Of a DNA stretch of 64,000 nucleotides, positions 53,556-62,342 are shown one piece after another. Made by a program: the position numbers and the translations under genes. Position 1 is the first letter of the stretch. Every line of letters begins with the position of its first letter. This DNA is from Natronocella acetinitrilica (GTDB lineage Bacteria > Pseudomonadota > Gammaproteobacteria > Nitrococcales > Aquisalimonadaceae), in assembly GCF_024170285.1 (NCBI RefSeq), contig NZ_JALJXV010000013.1, positions 50,551 through 114,550 on the forward strand, in the 5' to 3' direction. The notes beneath the pieces were generated by a model. It ran no database searches. It had not been told where the DNA came from and was given only the letters and a program-made list of their open reading frames with translations.

Positions 53556-54014
53556 ATGAGCACATTAGGAAAGAAAATACCGGGTGTGGGTGTCGCGGCG
53601 ATCATGGCTGCCGGCATGCTGGTGGGGACGGCGGCTGCATCGGACCTCAACGTGAACCCCGGTCTCTGGGAGTTCCGGACGGTGATGTCCACCGAAGGCC
53701 CCATGGACATGCCTGAGCAACGCTCCCAGGAAACCGAATGCCTGACCCAGGAAGACATCGATCAGGGGCCGCTATTCGACATGGATGACATGGGCGACGG
53801 CTGTGAAGTGCTGGACAGCAACATCAGCAGTAATCGGGTGACCTACACCATGGCCTGCGATGCCGGCGATGGCTCTACCTTCGACACCGAATACAGCATG
53901 GACCTCATGGGCGACCGCATCGAAGGCGTCATGACCGGCGATATCAACACGCCCATGGGTGACATGAAGTTGCGGATGGATTTCGAGGGTGAGCGCGTCG
54001 GCGACAGCTGCTGA
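53556..54014 (+). CDS. DUF3617 exported protein
   Basis: The 152-residue protein has a Sec signal peptide (GVGVAAIMAAGMLVGTAAA) and the DUF3617 pattern, with LNVNPGLWEFRTVMST, ECLTQEDID and YTMACDAGD, and Cys residues that may form disulfides. Function unknown; periplasmic. GGGAGG precedes ATG 53556; the longer frame that starts 90 bases earlier is not used. Convergent with the SDR gene. Confidence 0.85.
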   Translation: MSTLGKKIPGVGVAAIMAAGMLVGTAAASDLNVNPGLWEFRTVMSTEGPMDMPEQRSQETECLTQEDIDQGPLFDMDDMGDGCEVLDSNISSNRVTYTMACDAGDGSTFDTEYSMDLMGDRIEGVMTGDINTPMGDMKLRMDFEGERVGDSC

Positions 54015-54022
54015 CGGTCTCC

Positions 54023-54799
54023 CTAGCCAAACAGCCCCTGGATATTCCCTCCATCGTGGCTGATCACCTGTCCGGTGATATAGCCACTGTGGGGGGAGAG
54101 TAGCCAGGCGGCCAGGCAGCCGAATTCCTCTGCCGCGCCGAAACGGCCGACGGGGATCGCTGCCTGCATCCGCTCCCGGGTGGCATCCCGATCAAGTTCC
54201 CAGGCCTGTTGTCGCGCCTGGGTCACCCGCTCAAGTGCTGCAGTGTCGTGTGCTCCGGGTGCGAGCACGTTGACAGTGATTCCCGTGGTTGCCAGTTCCT
54301 GGGACAGGGTTTTTGCATAGCCCACCACGGCGCTGCGCATGGCATTGCTCTGGGCGAGGCCCGGAATCGGTTGCTTGACGCCCTGACTCTCGACGAAAAG
54401 GATGCGGCCGGGTGTTGCCTTGCGCATAGCCGGCAGTAGCCCGGTCACCAGTTCAGCCTTCCAGCGAAAGACCAATCGGTAGGCTGCGTCCCATTCAGCC
54501 CCGGTGGTCTCCGCCGCCAGTCCCACCGGTGGCCCGCCGGCGTTGAGCACGACCCCGCTGGGGGCCTTTCCGGCCAACGCTGCCAATACCTGGGCCGGGC
54601 CATCATCTGCGGTCAGGTCGAGGGCAAGGGTCTGGCAGCGATCACTGGAGTCACCGGCCAGTGCGGCCAGCTTCTCCGGGCTGCGACCCACTGCCAGCAC
54701 CCGTGCGCCTTCCGCCAGCAGCGCCTGACAGATGCCACGCCCAAGGCCATCGGATGCGCCGCAGACGATGAAAAGCCGATCGGACAGTTGTAGATCCAT
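54023..54799 (-). CDS. SDR-family protein with altered active site
   Basis: The 258-residue protein has the SDR Rossmann fold: nucleotide loop GASDGLGRGICQALL, LVLNAG-type segment VVLNAGG, and a C-terminal SHDGGNIQGLFG. The catalytic Ser138 is in FVESQGVK, but the Tyr-x3-Lys motif is replaced by Ser151-Asn-Ala-Met-Arg155. Classical reduction is therefore unlikely. I recall a subgroup of SDRs with NALRLA-type sequences at this site. CGAGGATG lies upstream of ATG 54799. Confidence 0.82.
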   Translation of the reverse strand: MDLQLSDRLFIVCGASDGLGRGICQALLAEGARVLAVGRSPEKLAALAGDSSDRCQTLALDLTADDGPAQVLAALAGKAPSGVVLNAGGPPVGLAAETTGAEWDAAYRLVFRWKAELVTGLLPAMRKATPGRILFVESQGVKQPIPGLAQSNAMRSAVVGYAKTLSQELATTGITVNVLAPGAHDTAALERVTQARQQAWELDRDATRERMQAAIPVGRFGAAEEFGCLAAWLLSPHSGYITGQVISHDGGNIQGLFG

Positions 54800-54880
54800 G
54801 CAGTCGCATCCTCGTTGCTGGAAGAGCCGAAGTCCGGCAAAGCTTCCACAACGGGGCGCAGGGTGCAAGCCTGTCCGCGG

Positions 54881-55696
54881 TCACTTGGGTTCGCGGGTCC
54901 CTTCGGAGACCAGATCCCGATAGGCATGCCAGCTGGCATGGCCCAGCAGGGGGAGGGCGACAGCAAGTCCGACGAAACCGACGGCGAGGCCGGCAAATGT
55001 CACCACGCTCAGCAAGAAGCCCCAGAGCAGCATGGGTTTGAAATTCTGCTGTACCACGGCGAGGCTGGTGATTACCGCCTCAAGCACGCTGGTGTTGGGC
55101 TGATCCAGCAGACGGGGAATGGACACCACGCTGAGGGCAAAGGCAACGAAGGCCAGTATGGCGCCGATCACGGTGCCGGTGAGAACCAGGGAAACGCCAG
55201 TGCCGGACAGCAGCAGATCGGTGTAGATGGTCGTGGTTTCCACCGTCGGGATATGAACGCCGAAGAACAGCGCGAACAGGATTGTCGCGAAACGTATCCA
55301 TGCCAGCAGAAAGACCATGAGCAGCACGCCCATGAGTGCGATCTGGGTGGGGTTGCTGCGCCAGGCGAGCAGCACGGGCGGCAGGCTAACCTCCATGCCT
55401 TGCTGCAGGCGGCGGCTGATTTCGTAATTGCCCACGGCCACCAGGGGACCCATGAGCATGAAGCCGGCAATGAGCGGCAGCAGCCAGGACCCCTGGTCGA
55501 TCAGCCACAAGCCGCCGACAAGCATCAGGCTCAGCACCACCCAGATCAGGCCGTAGCCCACGCTTACGCCCGGGCAGCGGCCGATATCCCGCCAGCCAGC
55601 CGCTAGCCAGCGCCACGGCTCTTCCATGCTCACGCGATGGATTATGACCGGATGATCCGCCCCCAGATCGAGCTTTGCCGCAACACTGCCTGCCAT
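54881..55696 (-). CDS. DUF2189 membrane protein
   Basis: The 271-residue protein has about five membrane segments with the family's features, DIGRCPGVSVGYGLIWVVLS and ISRRLQQGMEVSLP. An N-terminal polar region of about 30 residues precedes the first helix. Function is unknown. The gene is divergent from the FadJ-like gene. Confidence 0.85.
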   Translation of the reverse strand: MAGSVAAKLDLGADHPVIIHRVSMEEPWRWLAAGWRDIGRCPGVSVGYGLIWVVLSLMLVGGLWLIDQGSWLLPLIAGFMLMGPLVAVGNYEISRRLQQGMEVSLPPVLLAWRSNPTQIALMGVLLMVFLLAWIRFATILFALFFGVHIPTVETTTIYTDLLLSGTGVSLVLTGTVIGAILAFVAFALSVVSIPRLLDQPNTSVLEAVITSLAVVQQNFKPMLLWGFLLSVVTFAGLAVGFVGLAVALPLLGHASWHAYRDLVSEGTREPK

Positions 55697-55819
55697 GTTC
55701 CCGCCCCTTCTCCCATCGGCATGCTTGGCATGCCGCTATCCAGAATTATTGACCATAAGCGTGTGTGATACAGCGGAAGAGGGTGTTACGGTCATGACGT
55801 ATATCAAGGAGGCAACGAT

Positions 55820-57781
55820 TTGAGTGAAACAACGACTGCCGTCCACGTGCCCGAGCACGGTGATGATGGCATCGCCACGCTTACGCTGGACATTCCCGGG
55901 ACAAACTCCAACAACTTTTCTCTGGCGCTGATCAACGCCCTGCATGGCGCTCTGGACGAACTGCAGGCGCGTGAGGGGCTGGTGGGGCTGATTCTGCGTT
56001 CGACCAAGAACACCGGCTTTGCCGTGGGTGCGGATTCCGCCGAGCTTGAGCGTATGCTTGACCCTGCCTATGCGGCCACCTACATCCGCCGAGGCCAGGC
56101 GTTGACCTGCCGGATTGCCGCTCTGCCAGTGCCAACGGTGGCGTTACTGCATGGGAGCTGCCGTGGGGTGGGGCTGGAACTGGCCATTGCCTGCCGCTAT
56201 CGCCTGGCGGCAGATGCAGCGAGCACGGCACTGTGTCTGCCCGACGTCATGCTGGACCAGCATTGCGGATTCGGCGGTTCGGCGCGACTGGCTGATCTGA
56301 TCGGGGGCACTCCGGCGTTGGCCGTCATGGAGACCGGTCGGGTGGTCACGCCGGAGGAAGCACGCCAGATGGGGCTGGTAGATGGCGTGCATGCCGGTGA
56401 GGAGCTGGACGCCGCGGCTCGTAGCCTGCTGCAGAGCGACCCCGGACCGCATCGTCCAAAGGGGACGCAGAAACTGCTCTCCACCCGCCCGGTCTGGTGG
56501 CTACTCGATCGTATTCGCCAGGCGGATGATCTGGGCGACACCGCACCGGAGGCCCGTGTTGGCGCTGACGCCCTGCGTACGCTCTGGCGGGACCACGGCG
56601 GCGGCAGTCTGCATCGGCGGCTGCGCGCCGAGCGCTCCTCGGTGCTGCGCCTGCTGAGCCAGCCGCCTGCCCGCAATCGCATCCGACTCTATGCCATGAC
56701 CGACCGTTACATGGCCGAGAGTCGCAGGATCGAGGCAACCATTCCGGGGCGCGTTCATGTGATCGGCGCTGGCGCTCTGGGCTCGGAGCTGGTGTCCCTG
56801 TTGGTTGCCAACGGTTTTCGCGTGTCGGTGCAGGATCTGCTGTCTGATCGGCTCGACGCCTTGCGCACCAGACTCCTCGGCGTGCAGCCATCCAACGTGG
56901 CAGACGGGGAGGCGGAAAGCGTAGGTGAGCCATTTCTCGCCGGAGAACCGGATGATCTCGCATCGGTGGATCTGGTTGTCGAGGCAATCGACGAGAATGC
57001 CGACCTGAAGCGCGCGCTGTTCGAGGAACTCGAAGGAAAGCTGGGCCCGGAGGCGGTCATCGCCTCCACCACGTCCACCGTGCCCCTGGCCTCGCTGGCA
57101 GGCCAGCTCGTCCATCCCACGCGGCTGGTGGGCCTGCGCATGATCCGCGAGCTGACTGGTGCCGGCATCGGGCCGGTGGTTGAGGTCGCAGTGGCGGCGG
57201 ACGGCGGCGACGCTGCCGCTCGAACCGCAGCCGCGCTGGTGGCGGCGCTGGACCGCATGCCGCTGTATGTGAAGGATTGCCCCGGCGGCCTGCTGCATCG
57301 CCTGTTGCTGCCCTATGTGCTGGCTGGGGCGGCGCTCTACAGCCGTTCGGACCGGGAGCTGGTTGATGGTGCGGGACGCTATGCCGGCATGACCCTCGGG
57401 CCGCTGGAGCTCGCGGACTGGATCGGCCTCGATACCTCCGTGGCGCTGGCGGAGCAACTCGAAAAAGAGGTGCCGGCGCAATTGCGCGACCTGGTGGATG
57501 CCGGGCATCTCGGTCAGCGCACTGGTCACGGCTTCCATGACTGGCGTGGCAGCAAACGGGTGACCGCAAGTCCACCCCAGGGCCGCTCGCGATTTCCCGA
57601 AATTGCCGACTTGCTGATGGCGACGCTACGCGAACAGGCTCTGGCCTGCAGCGCGGCGGGCCTGGTCGCGGAAGATGACCTCATCGACGTGGTCGCCACC
57701 CTTGCCGCGGGCGTACCCGGCTACACCGGTGGGCCGCTGAACTGGGCACGGCAGCACCAGCAAGGGAGCAAAGACGACTAG
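55820..57781 (+). CDS. FadJ/FadB-like enoyl-CoA hydratase/3-hydroxyacyl-CoA dehydrogenase fusion with degenerate sites
   Basis: The 653-residue protein has an N-terminal crotonase domain (residues 10-200) and a C-terminal dehydrogenase domain (about 310-640) with IGAGALGSELVSLL. In the crotonase half the first catalytic Glu is kept (Glu120 in GVGLELAIACRYR), but the second position reads Asp142 (LPDVMLD, normally PETKLG). In the dehydrogenase half the catalytic His of GMHFFNP is Arg440 (VGLRMIREL) and the FFNP motif is lost. Both reactions may be impaired. The start is TTG behind a strong AAGGAGG. Convergent with the GntP gene (4-base overlap). Confidence 0.82.
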   Translation: MSETTTAVHVPEHGDDGIATLTLDIPGTNSNNFSLALINALHGALDELQAREGLVGLILRSTKNTGFAVGADSAELERMLDPAYAATYIRRGQALTCRIAALPVPTVALLHGSCRGVGLELAIACRYRLAADAASTALCLPDVMLDQHCGFGGSARLADLIGGTPALAVMETGRVVTPEEARQMGLVDGVHAGEELDAAARSLLQSDPGPHRPKGTQKLLSTRPVWWLLDRIRQADDLGDTAPEARVGADALRTLWRDHGGGSLHRRLRAERSSVLRLLSQPPARNRIRLYAMTDRYMAESRRIEATIPGRVHVIGAGALGSELVSLLVANGFRVSVQDLLSDRLDALRTRLLGVQPSNVADGEAESVGEPFLAGEPDDLASVDLVVEAIDENADLKRALFEELEGKLGPEAVIASTTSTVPLASLAGQLVHPTRLVGLRMIRELTGAGIGPVVEVAVAADGGDAAARTAAALVAALDRMPLYVKDCPGGLLHRLLLPYVLAGAALYSRSDRELVDGAGRYAGMTLGPLELADWIGLDTSVALAEQLEKEVPAQLRDLVDAGHLGQRTGHGFHDWRGSKRVTASPPQGRSRFPEIADLLMATLREQALACSAAGLVAEDDLIDVVATLAAGVPGYTGGPLNWARQHQQGSKDD

Positions 57782-59229
57782 AACGTGCCGAACACGGTCC
57801 CCACGGTAATCAGGAAAACCAGGGCGATGATGGGCACCAGCATCGCCACCACCGCGATATCCAGATAGGCCTGCCGGTGGGTAAGCCCGCAAATCGACAG
57901 CAGCGTGATGACAGCGCCATTGTGGGGCAGGGCATCAAGCCCGCCGGTGGCCACCGCCGTAACCCGATGCATCAGCTCAGGCGATATCCCCGCTGCCTGC
58001 CCCATGGCGAGATAGGTATCCCCCAGGGTGGAGAGCGCGATGCTCATTCCGCCGGAGGCAGAGCCCGTCATGCCGGCCAGCAGGTTGACGGCGATAGCCA
58101 GGGAGATCAGCGGGTTGTCGCCACCCATGCCGGTGACCCAGCCGCTGATGGTGTCAAAGGCCGCCAGCGAGGCCACCACCGAGCCAAAACCGACCAGGCT
58201 TGCCGTGTTGAAGATGGGCAGCACCGAGGCGTTGGCGCCGCTGTCCAGGGTGCCCGTTAGCCTGGGCAGGCGCTTGAGGTTGGTGAAGACCAGCACCAGG
58301 ATGGAAATCACCAGGGCACCGATGATCGACCACACACCGCGCAGTGAATCGATGCTGGTGGCGCCATACTGGGGTTCGGCCAGGTAGTCGGTGTCCATGG
58401 CGGGAATGATCACTGCCGTGAACAACAGGTTGAGCGCAATGACCAGCACAATGGGCAGTACGGCCAGTGCCAGCGGCGGGCGATCCCGGGGCGTCTCCTC
58501 GGTGGGTAGCTCCATGAGATCGAAGCCTTCGCCGGAGGAACGCTCGCGCAAGTCCTTGTCCACCTGGGGCGCGTCGTCGGGATGATCGCCGTAGCCTTCG
58601 CCGGCTGACTTTGCCTGCTTCACCCGGTAATTGAGCCACGCCTGCCCCAGGATCAGCATGACCAGTCCAGTGAGGATGCCGAGTCCGGGTGCGGCAAAGG
58701 CCGAGGTGCCGAAGTAGGGCATGGGAATGGCGTTCTGGATGGCCGGTGTGCCGGGCAGGGCCGTCATGGTGAAGGTGAAGGCCCCCAGCGCAATGGTGCC
58801 CGGGATCAGCCGCTTGGGCAGATCGGCCTGACGGAACAGCGCAGCGGCGATGGGGTAGACGGCGAACGCCACCACGAACAGGGACACCCCGCCATAGGTC
58901 ATCACCCCGCAGGAAAGCACCACCGCAAGCACGGCCTTTGCGTCGCCAAGACGCGCGACAATGGCCTGGGCAAGCACGTCGGCGCAGCCGGAGTCTTCCA
59001 TGAGCTTGCCGAAGATTGCACCCAGCAGAAACAGTGGGAAAAAGCGCACGATGAAGTCGCCCGCCGAACCCATGAATACCTGGGTGTAACTGGCGAACAG
59101 CGGTGCTTCCACCGACACCAGCGCAACCAGGGCGGCCAGCGCCGGCGCGAGTATCAGCAGGCTCAGGCCGCGGTAGGCCAGATAGATGAGCAGCGCCAGT
59201 GCGATGAGTATGGCGATGATGCCGGTCAT
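57778..59229 (-). CDS. GntP-family permease
   Basis: The 483-residue protein has about twelve membrane segments and the GntP features MTYGGVSLFVVAFAVYPIAA and ALPGTPAIQNAIPMPYFGTS. A hydrophilic, acidic loop (about residues 205-245) divides the halves. The family imports gluconate or D-beta-hydroxybutyrate; given the PHB genes in the window, 3-hydroxybutyrate is a plausible guess only. It overlaps the end of the FadJ-like gene by 4 bases and follows the patatin gene by 3 bases. Confidence 0.85.
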   Translation of the reverse strand: MTGIIAILIALALLIYLAYRGLSLLILAPALAALVALVSVEAPLFASYTQVFMGSAGDFIVRFFPLFLLGAIFGKLMEDSGCADVLAQAIVARLGDAKAVLAVVLSCGVMTYGGVSLFVVAFAVYPIAAALFRQADLPKRLIPGTIALGAFTFTMTALPGTPAIQNAIPMPYFGTSAFAAPGLGILTGLVMLILGQAWLNYRVKQAKSAGEGYGDHPDDAPQVDKDLRERSSGEGFDLMELPTEETPRDRPPLALAVLPIVLVIALNLLFTAVIIPAMDTDYLAEPQYGATSIDSLRGVWSIIGALVISILVLVFTNLKRLPRLTGTLDSGANASVLPIFNTASLVGFGSVVASLAAFDTISGWVTGMGGDNPLISLAIAVNLLAGMTGSASGGMSIALSTLGDTYLAMGQAAGISPELMHRVTAVATGGLDALPHNGAVITLLSICGLTHRQAYLDIAVVAMLVPIIALVFLITVGTVFGTF

Positions 59230-59232
59230 TGG

Positions 59233-60303
59233 TCAGTCCTGATCCCTGGGTTTCTTTGCCTCACGGATGGGGCGAAACGCGTCCTCGAAGAGTTCATCCA
59301 GATCAAAGGTCGAGCGCTCGCCGATGTCGTCAAAGTGCTTGTCCAGCCAGTCACTCGCCCAGCGATAGCCCTGGTCGCGCAGCCGCGTCAGGAAGCTCCA
59401 TTCCGCGTTGAGTTTGCTTGAGGCGCTGAGTTGTTCGATCTCATGCTCGGCATGGATCAGGTGCAGGCGCATGGCGCGGTACCGCTCCAGTTCCAGCCCC
59501 TCGGCGTCGATGAGCTGATGCAGCAGCTGGATGGAGCGCAGTTCCTTGATGAGGCTGGAGTTGAACGTGATCTCGTTGAGCCGGTTGAGGATCTCCCGGG
59601 CCGTGCCGGGTAGCTGCCTGCGTACCAGGGGGTTGATCTGCACCACCACCAGATCGCGACAGCCCTGGTCGTCCACCAGTGGATAAAGTGCCGGATTACC
59701 ACTGTAGCCGCCATCCCAGTACGCCTCGCCGTCGATGACAACGGCGTCGAACATGAACGGCAGGCAGGCTGACGCCATCACCGTATCCGCCGACAGATCC
59801 GGTTGTCGGAAGATGTGTGGGCGGCCGGTACGCACATTGGTTGCGGTGACGTAGACCTTGACCTTGCGGCAGGCGTTGACCCGCTCGAAATCCACCTGGT
59901 CCGCCACCAGATCCCGCAAGGGGTTGATGCCCAGCGGGTTCAGCTTCGCCGGCGGCACAAGCTGGGTGAGGCTCTCGAAAAAGAGGTAGCTCGGGGAGTG
60001 ATCGAGGCTGTAGTTGCCGGTCAGCCGGTCCCAGGGGCTGCGCTGTATGGGCGAGAACCGCGCCGCATCGCTCACCGCTTTCCAGAAAGTCTGCAGGGCT
60101 TCCCGGGCCCCGTCCCGACCATTTCGCTGCAGCCCGTCGGCAACCATGACGCCGTTCATCGCGCCGGCGCTGGTGCCACTGATCCCGTCAATCTCTATTC
60201 GCTCGTCTTCGAGAATGCGATGCAGCACCCCCCAGGTCAGCGCCCCATGGGCGCCACCGCCCTGCAGTGCAAGATCGATACGCTTGTGTGCGCCTTTTGC
60301 CAT
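59233..60303 (-). CDS. Patatin-like phospholipase
   Basis: The 356-residue protein has the patatin fold: oxyanion motif LALQGGGAHGALTWGVL, nucleophile Ser45 in GTSAGAM, and the catalytic Asp in YWDGGYSGN. It probably hydrolyses acyl esters of lipids; some patatins are linked to PHB metabolism, but no such claim is made here. GGAGGAAAAG precedes ATG 60303. Its short spacing to the GntP gene suggests one operon. Confidence 0.88.
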   Translation of the reverse strand: MAKGAHKRIDLALQGGGAHGALTWGVLHRILEDERIEIDGISGTSAGAMNGVMVADGLQRNGRDGAREALQTFWKAVSDAARFSPIQRSPWDRLTGNYSLDHSPSYLFFESLTQLVPPAKLNPLGINPLRDLVADQVDFERVNACRKVKVYVTATNVRTGRPHIFRQPDLSADTVMASACLPFMFDAVVIDGEAYWDGGYSGNPALYPLVDDQGCRDLVVVQINPLVRRQLPGTAREILNRLNEITFNSSLIKELRSIQLLHQLIDAEGLELERYRAMRLHLIHAEHEIEQLSASSKLNAEWSFLTRLRDQGYRWASDWLDKHFDDIGERSTFDLDELFEDAFRPIREAKKPRDQD

Positions 60304-60413
60304 CTTTTCCTCCGAACAAGAATTGATGCACTGCATCACAGCGCGAGACCAGTGTCCACATCAGATGTCTGATCGTCTGTGCGGCCAGCGTCGCATTGTC
60401 GTTCCGCTCAAGA

Positions 60414-60427
60414 ATGATGTGGATCAA
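60414..60427. promoter_or_regulatory. FNR/Anr-like box upstream of uspA-type gene
   Basis: ATGAT-GTGG-ATCAA differs from the FNR/Anr consensus TTGAT-N4-ATCAA at one base. Its centre is about 74 bp before the usp start codon; a promoter 41.5 bp from its centre would begin near 60462, 33 bp ahead of the start. Universal stress genes are frequent FNR/Anr targets. Confidence 0.5.
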
Positions 60428-60494
60428 GCCTGCACGGTTCTGCATGCGATAGAACGTAGGCATTATCCAGCAGCCTAGAGCACAGGAGAGCCCC

Positions 60495-60962
60495 ATGGCA
60501 CAGTTACCCGACATTCTGTTAGTGCCCGTTGACGGTTCGACGAACGCGTCGAAGGCCGCCGCGTACGCGACGAACCTGGCCGAGAAACTCGGTTGCAGGG
60601 TCCGTCTCTTGTTCGCTTTCGCCAAGACCCCCCAGGATATGTTCGGGGTGCCCACGGAAATGCCTAACCCCAGGGAACTCGCCCATTTCTCCCCCGAGGC
60701 CTTCGAGCGGCTGCGTGATGAGACCGCGCAGGCCGCCTTCGGTGCCGCGCGCAAGGCAATGGGGGAAACCGGTATCAGCGTGGAGGAGAAGATCATCCGC
60801 GGTGAGGCCGGTGACGCCATCATCGAGCACGCGGCCGGCGAGCAGTCCGCCATGATCATCATCGGTCGGCGGGGGTTGTCGCGGTTCCGGGAGTTGCTCG
60901 TGGGCAGCACCACCCAGCGGGTGATGCATCATGCGAACTGCCCGGTCCTGGTCGTGCGCTGA
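60495..60962 (+). CDS. Universal stress protein (UspA family)
   Basis: The 155-residue protein has the UspA fold with the ATP-binding motif G-x2-G-x9-G-S/T (GRRGLSRFRELLVGSTTQ). It is expected to be a cytoplasmic stress-survival protein. CAGGAGAG precedes the ATG. A probable FNR/Anr site lies upstream, pointing to low-oxygen control. It is followed by two palindromic repeats. Confidence 0.93.
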   Translation: MAQLPDILLVPVDGSTNASKAAAYATNLAEKLGCRVRLLFAFAKTPQDMFGVPTEMPNPRELAHFSPEAFERLRDETAQAAFGAARKAMGETGISVEEKIIRGEAGDAIIEHAAGEQSAMIIIGRRGLSRFRELLVGSTTQRVMHHANCPVLVVR

Positions 60963-61001
60963 TTGATGGTGTCCGATTTCTAAGTCGGATGTTGTCGTGG
61001 A

Positions 61002-61109
61002 ACGGAGGGCGGGTACGCCGTCCAGAGACACGCCGTGAACCCATCCACGGGGGCTCGACAGCGACATCCCTGTCGCTGACGGTCTCTGGGCGGCGCACCC
61101 GCCCTCCGT
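61002..61109. repeat. Large imperfect inverted repeat (REP-like)
   Basis: ACGGAGGGCGGGT at 61002 faces ACCCGCCCTCCGT at 61097, and the adjacent sequence on each side (tacgccgtccagaga / tctctgggcggcgca) also pairs, giving a stem of roughly 30 bases with a few mismatches. An inner CAGCGACA/TGTCGCTG hairpin lies in the loop. With the next repeat it fills 60963-61281, a gene-free stretch of 319 bp. Function is unknown; REP-like elements often sit in this position. Confidence 0.7.
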
Positions 61110-61150
61110 TCGTGCCATTGGCTTGCGGGTGCCTTTGCCAGCGCTGTTGT

Positions 61151-61242
61151 GGTGCGTTACGGCCTTTGGCCTAACGCACCCTACGAGTGCTATGGCGCCA
61201 TGCCCGCCAAAGGGTGCGTTAGCGCGCAGCGCGTAACGCACC
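61151..61242. repeat. Tandem palindromic GGTGCGTTA repeats
   Basis: GGTGCGTTA (61151) faces TAACGCACC (61172), and GGTGCGTTA (61213) again faces TAACGCACC (61234). Each pair encloses a short GC-rich inner palindrome (ggcc-ttt-ggcc, gcgcgcagcgcg). I recall similar GGTGCGTTA palindromes in many gammaproteobacterial intergenic regions. Their role is not known. Confidence 0.65.
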
Positions 61243-61281
61243 ATTCAGGCGTTGGTACTGTCCGCCACAACCTATTCCGCC

Positions 61282-62190
61282 TCACCCACCCCGAGCCAGA
61301 CGCAACTCCTCGATCACGTATTCCGCCAGTGCATCCGCCACCGGGCTGCGCTTCGGATTGCGTACCAGCAACACCTGGTAGTCACCCAGTGGCGGCAGGC
61401 CGGTGTCTGGCCCGAGTCGCCGCAATGGCGGACGGATCAGGCTCAACGGAAAAGGCGCAACGGCCAGGTCCGCAATCATCGCCGCTTCCTGCCCGGCGCA
61501 GTTCTCGCTGGAGTAGGCAACGCGGTAGCCCACGCCGGCTGCGTCCAGTGCGGCGAGGGCCTTGGTCCGCCAGGCGCAGCCCTGGCTTGCCAGGGCAAGG
61601 GGCAAGGGCGTGCGCCGCGCGGCTATGCCGCCCTCGCGACCTGCCCAGACCAGGCTTTCCGTATCCACGACTTCTCCGCGCCCCTGGTCCTGACCGTCGT
61701 TACCGCCGGTCACCAGTGCGAGATCCAGTTCGTCCAGATCCAGTCGACGAATGATATCGAGGGTCCCGCCGACACTGACATTCACCTGCGCCGCCGGGTG
61801 GCTTCGGGCAAACCGCGCCAGGACACCGGGAAGCACCCGCGTGCCAACATCGTCGGGCGTACCAAAGCGGACGGTGCCGGCCAGGGGCGGAGCGAGAAAC
61901 TGGGTGACTGCTTCCTCGTTGAGCTTGAGTAGCCGGCGGGCGTATCCCAGCAGGGCTTCACCCTCCGCGGTAAGCCGCACCAACCTGGGTTCCCGCAGAA
62001 ACAGGGGTTGCCCCAGGGTCTCCTCAAGCCGCTTGATCTGCATGCTCAGGGCCGAGGGGGTTCGGAAGACCTGTCGTGCTGCGCGGGTGAAGCTGCCGCA
62101 CTCGGCAATGGCGACGAAGGTGCGGAGCACATCCGTCTCCAGCAAGGGCAGGGGTTGAGGCACCGGGTCGGGCTGTGCTGTCTGGTTCAT
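61282..62190 (-). CDS. LysR-family transcriptional regulator
   Basis: The 302-residue protein is complete: winged HTH (TFVAIAECGSFTRAARQVFR, TPSALSMQIKRLEETLG) and effector domain. It is divergent from the DUF1127 gene, with an inverted repeat in the shared space that fits a LysR site. Target and ligand are unknown; LysR/DUF1127 neighbours are common in related genomes. Confidence 0.88.
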   Translation of the reverse strand: MNQTAQPDPVPQPLPLLETDVLRTFVAIAECGSFTRAARQVFRTPSALSMQIKRLEETLGQPLFLREPRLVRLTAEGEALLGYARRLLKLNEEAVTQFLAPPLAGTVRFGTPDDVGTRVLPGVLARFARSHPAAQVNVSVGGTLDIIRRLDLDELDLALVTGGNDGQDQGRGEVVDTESLVWAGREGGIAARRTPLPLALASQGCAWRTKALAALDAAGVGYRVAYSSENCAGQEAAMIADLAVAPFPLSLIRPPLRRLGPDTGLPPLGDYQVLLVRNPKRSPVADALAEYVIEELRLARGG

Positions 62191-62217
62191 GGGGATACCT
62201 TTCAGAAATTCTTAACA

Positions 62218-62250
62218 ATCAATGTAGTTCTTTTCGTTGGATTGATCAAT
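62218..62250. promoter_or_regulatory. Candidate LysR operator
   Basis: ATCAAT (62218-62223) and ATTGAT (62241-62246) form an inverted repeat with a 17-base spacer; the second arm is also part of the palindrome ATTGATCAAT. It lies between the divergent lysR and DUF1127 genes. LysR sites usually have a T-N11-A core, so the fit is only partial. Confidence 0.35.
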
Positions 62251-62342
62251 TCTTCCGATGCAATCTGCTCTCCAGGGTCGAAACACGGTGTGTCGACCCG
62301 CCATGCCGACAAGCCCTGTCGGCCAGACGGAGGGAGACTCCC

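Noticed and set aside
56501..57538. 345-codon minus-strand frame inside the FadJ-like gene
   Set aside because: Shadow frame in GC-rich DNA; the plus-strand gene has a ribosome binding site and recognisable domains.
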